Positions 63,093 through 64,000 of a DNA stretch of 64,000 bases are shown one piece after another; the stretch's first letter is position 1, and each line of letters opens with the position of its first letter. The notes under the pieces were generated by a model. That model was given only the letters and a program-made list of their open reading frames with translations, ran no database searches and was not told the origin of the DNA. This stretch comes from Streptomyces longwoodensis (GTDB lineage Bacteria > Actinomycetota > Actinomycetes > Streptomycetales > Streptomycetaceae): the NCBI RefSeq assembly GCF_001514125.1, contig NZ_KQ948552.1, positions 186,001 to 250,000 on the forward strand, written 5' to 3'. A program made the translations under genes and the position numbers.

Positions 63093-63155
63093 GTTCCGAC
63101 TCTAGGAAGGGGAGGGCCGGTTCGCCCGTCGAGAGGTCCGGGATAGCCTCGGACC

Positions 63156-63629
63156 GTGACGGAACAGCACTCCAGGCAGCCCGCGCAGGGGTTCGAGCGG
63201 GGCACGGACGGGCCCAAGGTCATCCTGGTCGGGGTCGACGGGTCGGACACCTCCATGCGGGCCGCGGCCTACGCCGGGGGGCTGGCCCGCCGGCAGAACG
63301 CGCTCCTCGCCGTGGTGTACGTGCAGCCGGTGATGGCCGCCGGGGCCGCGCTCGGGGCGCCGGTCGCCGACGCCACCGACGGGATCGCCGAGGACCTGGT
63401 GGCCGAGATCCGGGACGCCGCCCGGCGGGTCAGGGGGATATTCGACGTGCGCTGGGAGTTCCACACGTTCCGCGGCGACCCGTACAACGGCCTGGTGAAG
63501 GCCGCGGAGGAACTGAAGGCGGACGCGGTGGTCGTGGGCGCGTCCGAGCAGGCCGGGCACCGGCTGATCGGCTCGGTGGCGGTCCGGCTGGTGAAGGCGG
63601 GGCGCTGGCCGGTGACCGTGGTGCCGTGA
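63156..63629 (+). CDS. Universal stress protein (UspA family)
   Basis: A 157-residue single-domain Usp: KVILVGVDGSDTSMRAAAYA with the Asp of the ATP-binding site, then a helix-strand core and VVVGASEQAGHRLIGSVAVR, where GASEQAGHRLIGS corresponds to the G-2X-G-9X-G-S/T nucleotide loop. The first 20 residues are polar and variable. The GTG start lacks a Shine-Dalgarno, but TAGCCT lies six bases upstream, so the message is probably leaderless. It is divergent from lysX over 63 bp. Confidence 0.92.
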   Translation: MTEQHSRQPAQGFERGTDGPKVILVGVDGSDTSMRAAAYAGGLARRQNALLAVVYVQPVMAAGAALGAPVADATDGIAEDLVAEIRDAARRVRGIFDVRWEFHTFRGDPYNGLVKAAEELKADAVVVGASEQAGHRLIGSVAVRLVKAGRWPVTVVP

Positions 63630-63728
63630 CCCGCCGACGGGCGCGACGCGGCGGGCCCGCCGTCCGGGTTCCGCTCGGGCAGGGGCGGGCGCGTCGAGCC
63701 CGCCGCGGGTGAGCCCCGTCGTGGCGGG

Positions 63729-63766
63729 CCGCAACGCCGTTCCCGCACCGCAACGCCGTTCCCGTG
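63729..63766. repeat. Two tandem 19-bp repeats
   Basis: CCGCAACGCCGTTCCCG occurs at 63729-63745 and 63748-63764 (period 19), followed by a low-complexity CCGTGCCG-rich stretch to about 63825. No function is evident. Confidence 0.6.
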
Positions 63767-63825
63767 CCGCGCCTACGGTGCCGTGCCGTGCCCGCGGTGC
63801 CGCGCCGCGCCCCCGTGCCGTGCCG

Positions 63826-64000
63826 CTACTCCCCCATCACCAGCCCGTCCTTGGCCGCCCCGCGGCTGAGCACGACGTCGCGGATGCGGTCGCGCACGCC
63901 GCGCAGTTCGGCGCCCTGGGCGAGCGCGCGGTTGAGGTCGACCACGCGGCCGGCGTCGACGTCGAACAGCTGGGGCACGAACTCGGCCTTCACCACCTCC
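63826..64000 (-). CDS. Unrecognised protein, C-terminal 58 codons only
   Basis: On the minus strand a frame enters from the right window edge and ends with TAG at 63826-63828. The visible part reads EVVKAEFVPQLFDVDAGRVV, then DLNRALAQGAELRGVRDRIR and DVVLSRGAAKDGLVMGE: soluble, charged and helix-forming, with third-position GC typical of a real gene. I do not recognise the family. The upstream part lies outside the window. Confidence 0.6.
   Translation of the reverse strand, partial: EVVKAEFVPQLFDVDAGRVVDLNRALAQGAELRGVRDRIRDVVLSRGAAKDGLVMGE

Overview
The window is very GC-rich (roughly 73 percent by eye), with strongly GC-biased third codon positions, GTG and occasional TTG starts, many ATGA/GTGA start-stop overlaps, several apparently leaderless genes and long perfect-stem terminators. 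Together with the gene content (gas vesicle protein, SPFH protein, four-gene ergothioneine operon, class F sortase, SCO0930-type lipoprotein, RmdA-type c-di-GMP protein) this points to a Streptomyces chromosome. From memory, the order trx - ergothioneine genes - ornithine-lipid pair - succinate dehydrogenase - LysR - GGDEF/EAL protein - lipoprotein resembles the SCO088x to SCO093x stretch of S. coelicolor; I could not check this by alignment.

Layout. 1-4.1 kb: end of a GntR regulator, an orphan gvpA, a zinc alcohol dehydrogenase, a flavodoxin-like oxidoreductase, a small membrane protein and a winged-helix regulator. 4.1-8.9 kb: STAS protein, pirin, TPR protein, peptide deformylase, and a disulfide oxidoreductase divergent from thioredoxin. 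The TPR and thioredoxin genes each have an exact GGAAT-N18-GTT (SigR-type) promoter. 8.9-16 kb: a lower-GC patch with a small membrane protein, then four regulator/target pairs (HxlR/hydrolase; LacI with a MITE at its stop codon; TetR/FMN reductase with two palindromic operators; MarR/MFS exporter). 16-26.3 kb: Ser/Thr kinase with a C-terminal peptidoglycan-binding domain, DUF1360 and hemerythrin proteins, MFS transporter, serine hydrolase, BrkB-like protein, MGDG-synthase-like glycosyltransferase, and an SDR gene whose 3' end is joined to the 3' half of a polysaccharide deacetylase gene. 26.3-32.4 kb: a secreted S1 protease and a secreted intradiol dioxygenase that carry matching C-terminal CBM5/12 modules, with LysR and AraC regulators between them, then an amidase.

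32.4-36.5 kb: NfeD-like mini-protein, PH-like protein, flotillin/SPFH protein, a PemK/MazF-like protein, and a bacterial-type PARG overlapping it tail to tail. 36.8-41.2 kb: egtABCD, each gene overlapping the next. 41.2-50.9 kb: solute-binding lipoprotein, dodecin, HAD phosphatase, LLM oxidoreductase, OlsB/OlsA-like acyltransferases, succinate dehydrogenase CAB and a divergent LysR gene. 51-64 kb: an RmdA-type PAS-GGDEF-EAL protein coupled to a DUF574 methyltransferase, SCO0930-type lipoprotein, proline-rich secreted protein, DUF4239 protein, Gly-rich surface protein divergent from a class F sortase, Tat-exported polysaccharide deacetylase, LysX, a universal stress protein and the 3' end of an unrecognised gene.

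Theme. Much of the window concerns thiol/redox homeostasis (thioredoxin, disulfide reductase, two FMN reductases, LLM oxidoreductase, ergothioneine) and envelope remodelling (LysX, ornithine lipid enzymes, sortase, deacetylases, peptidoglycan-binding kinase). No rRNA, tRNA, CRISPR array, prophage or complete transposase gene was seen.
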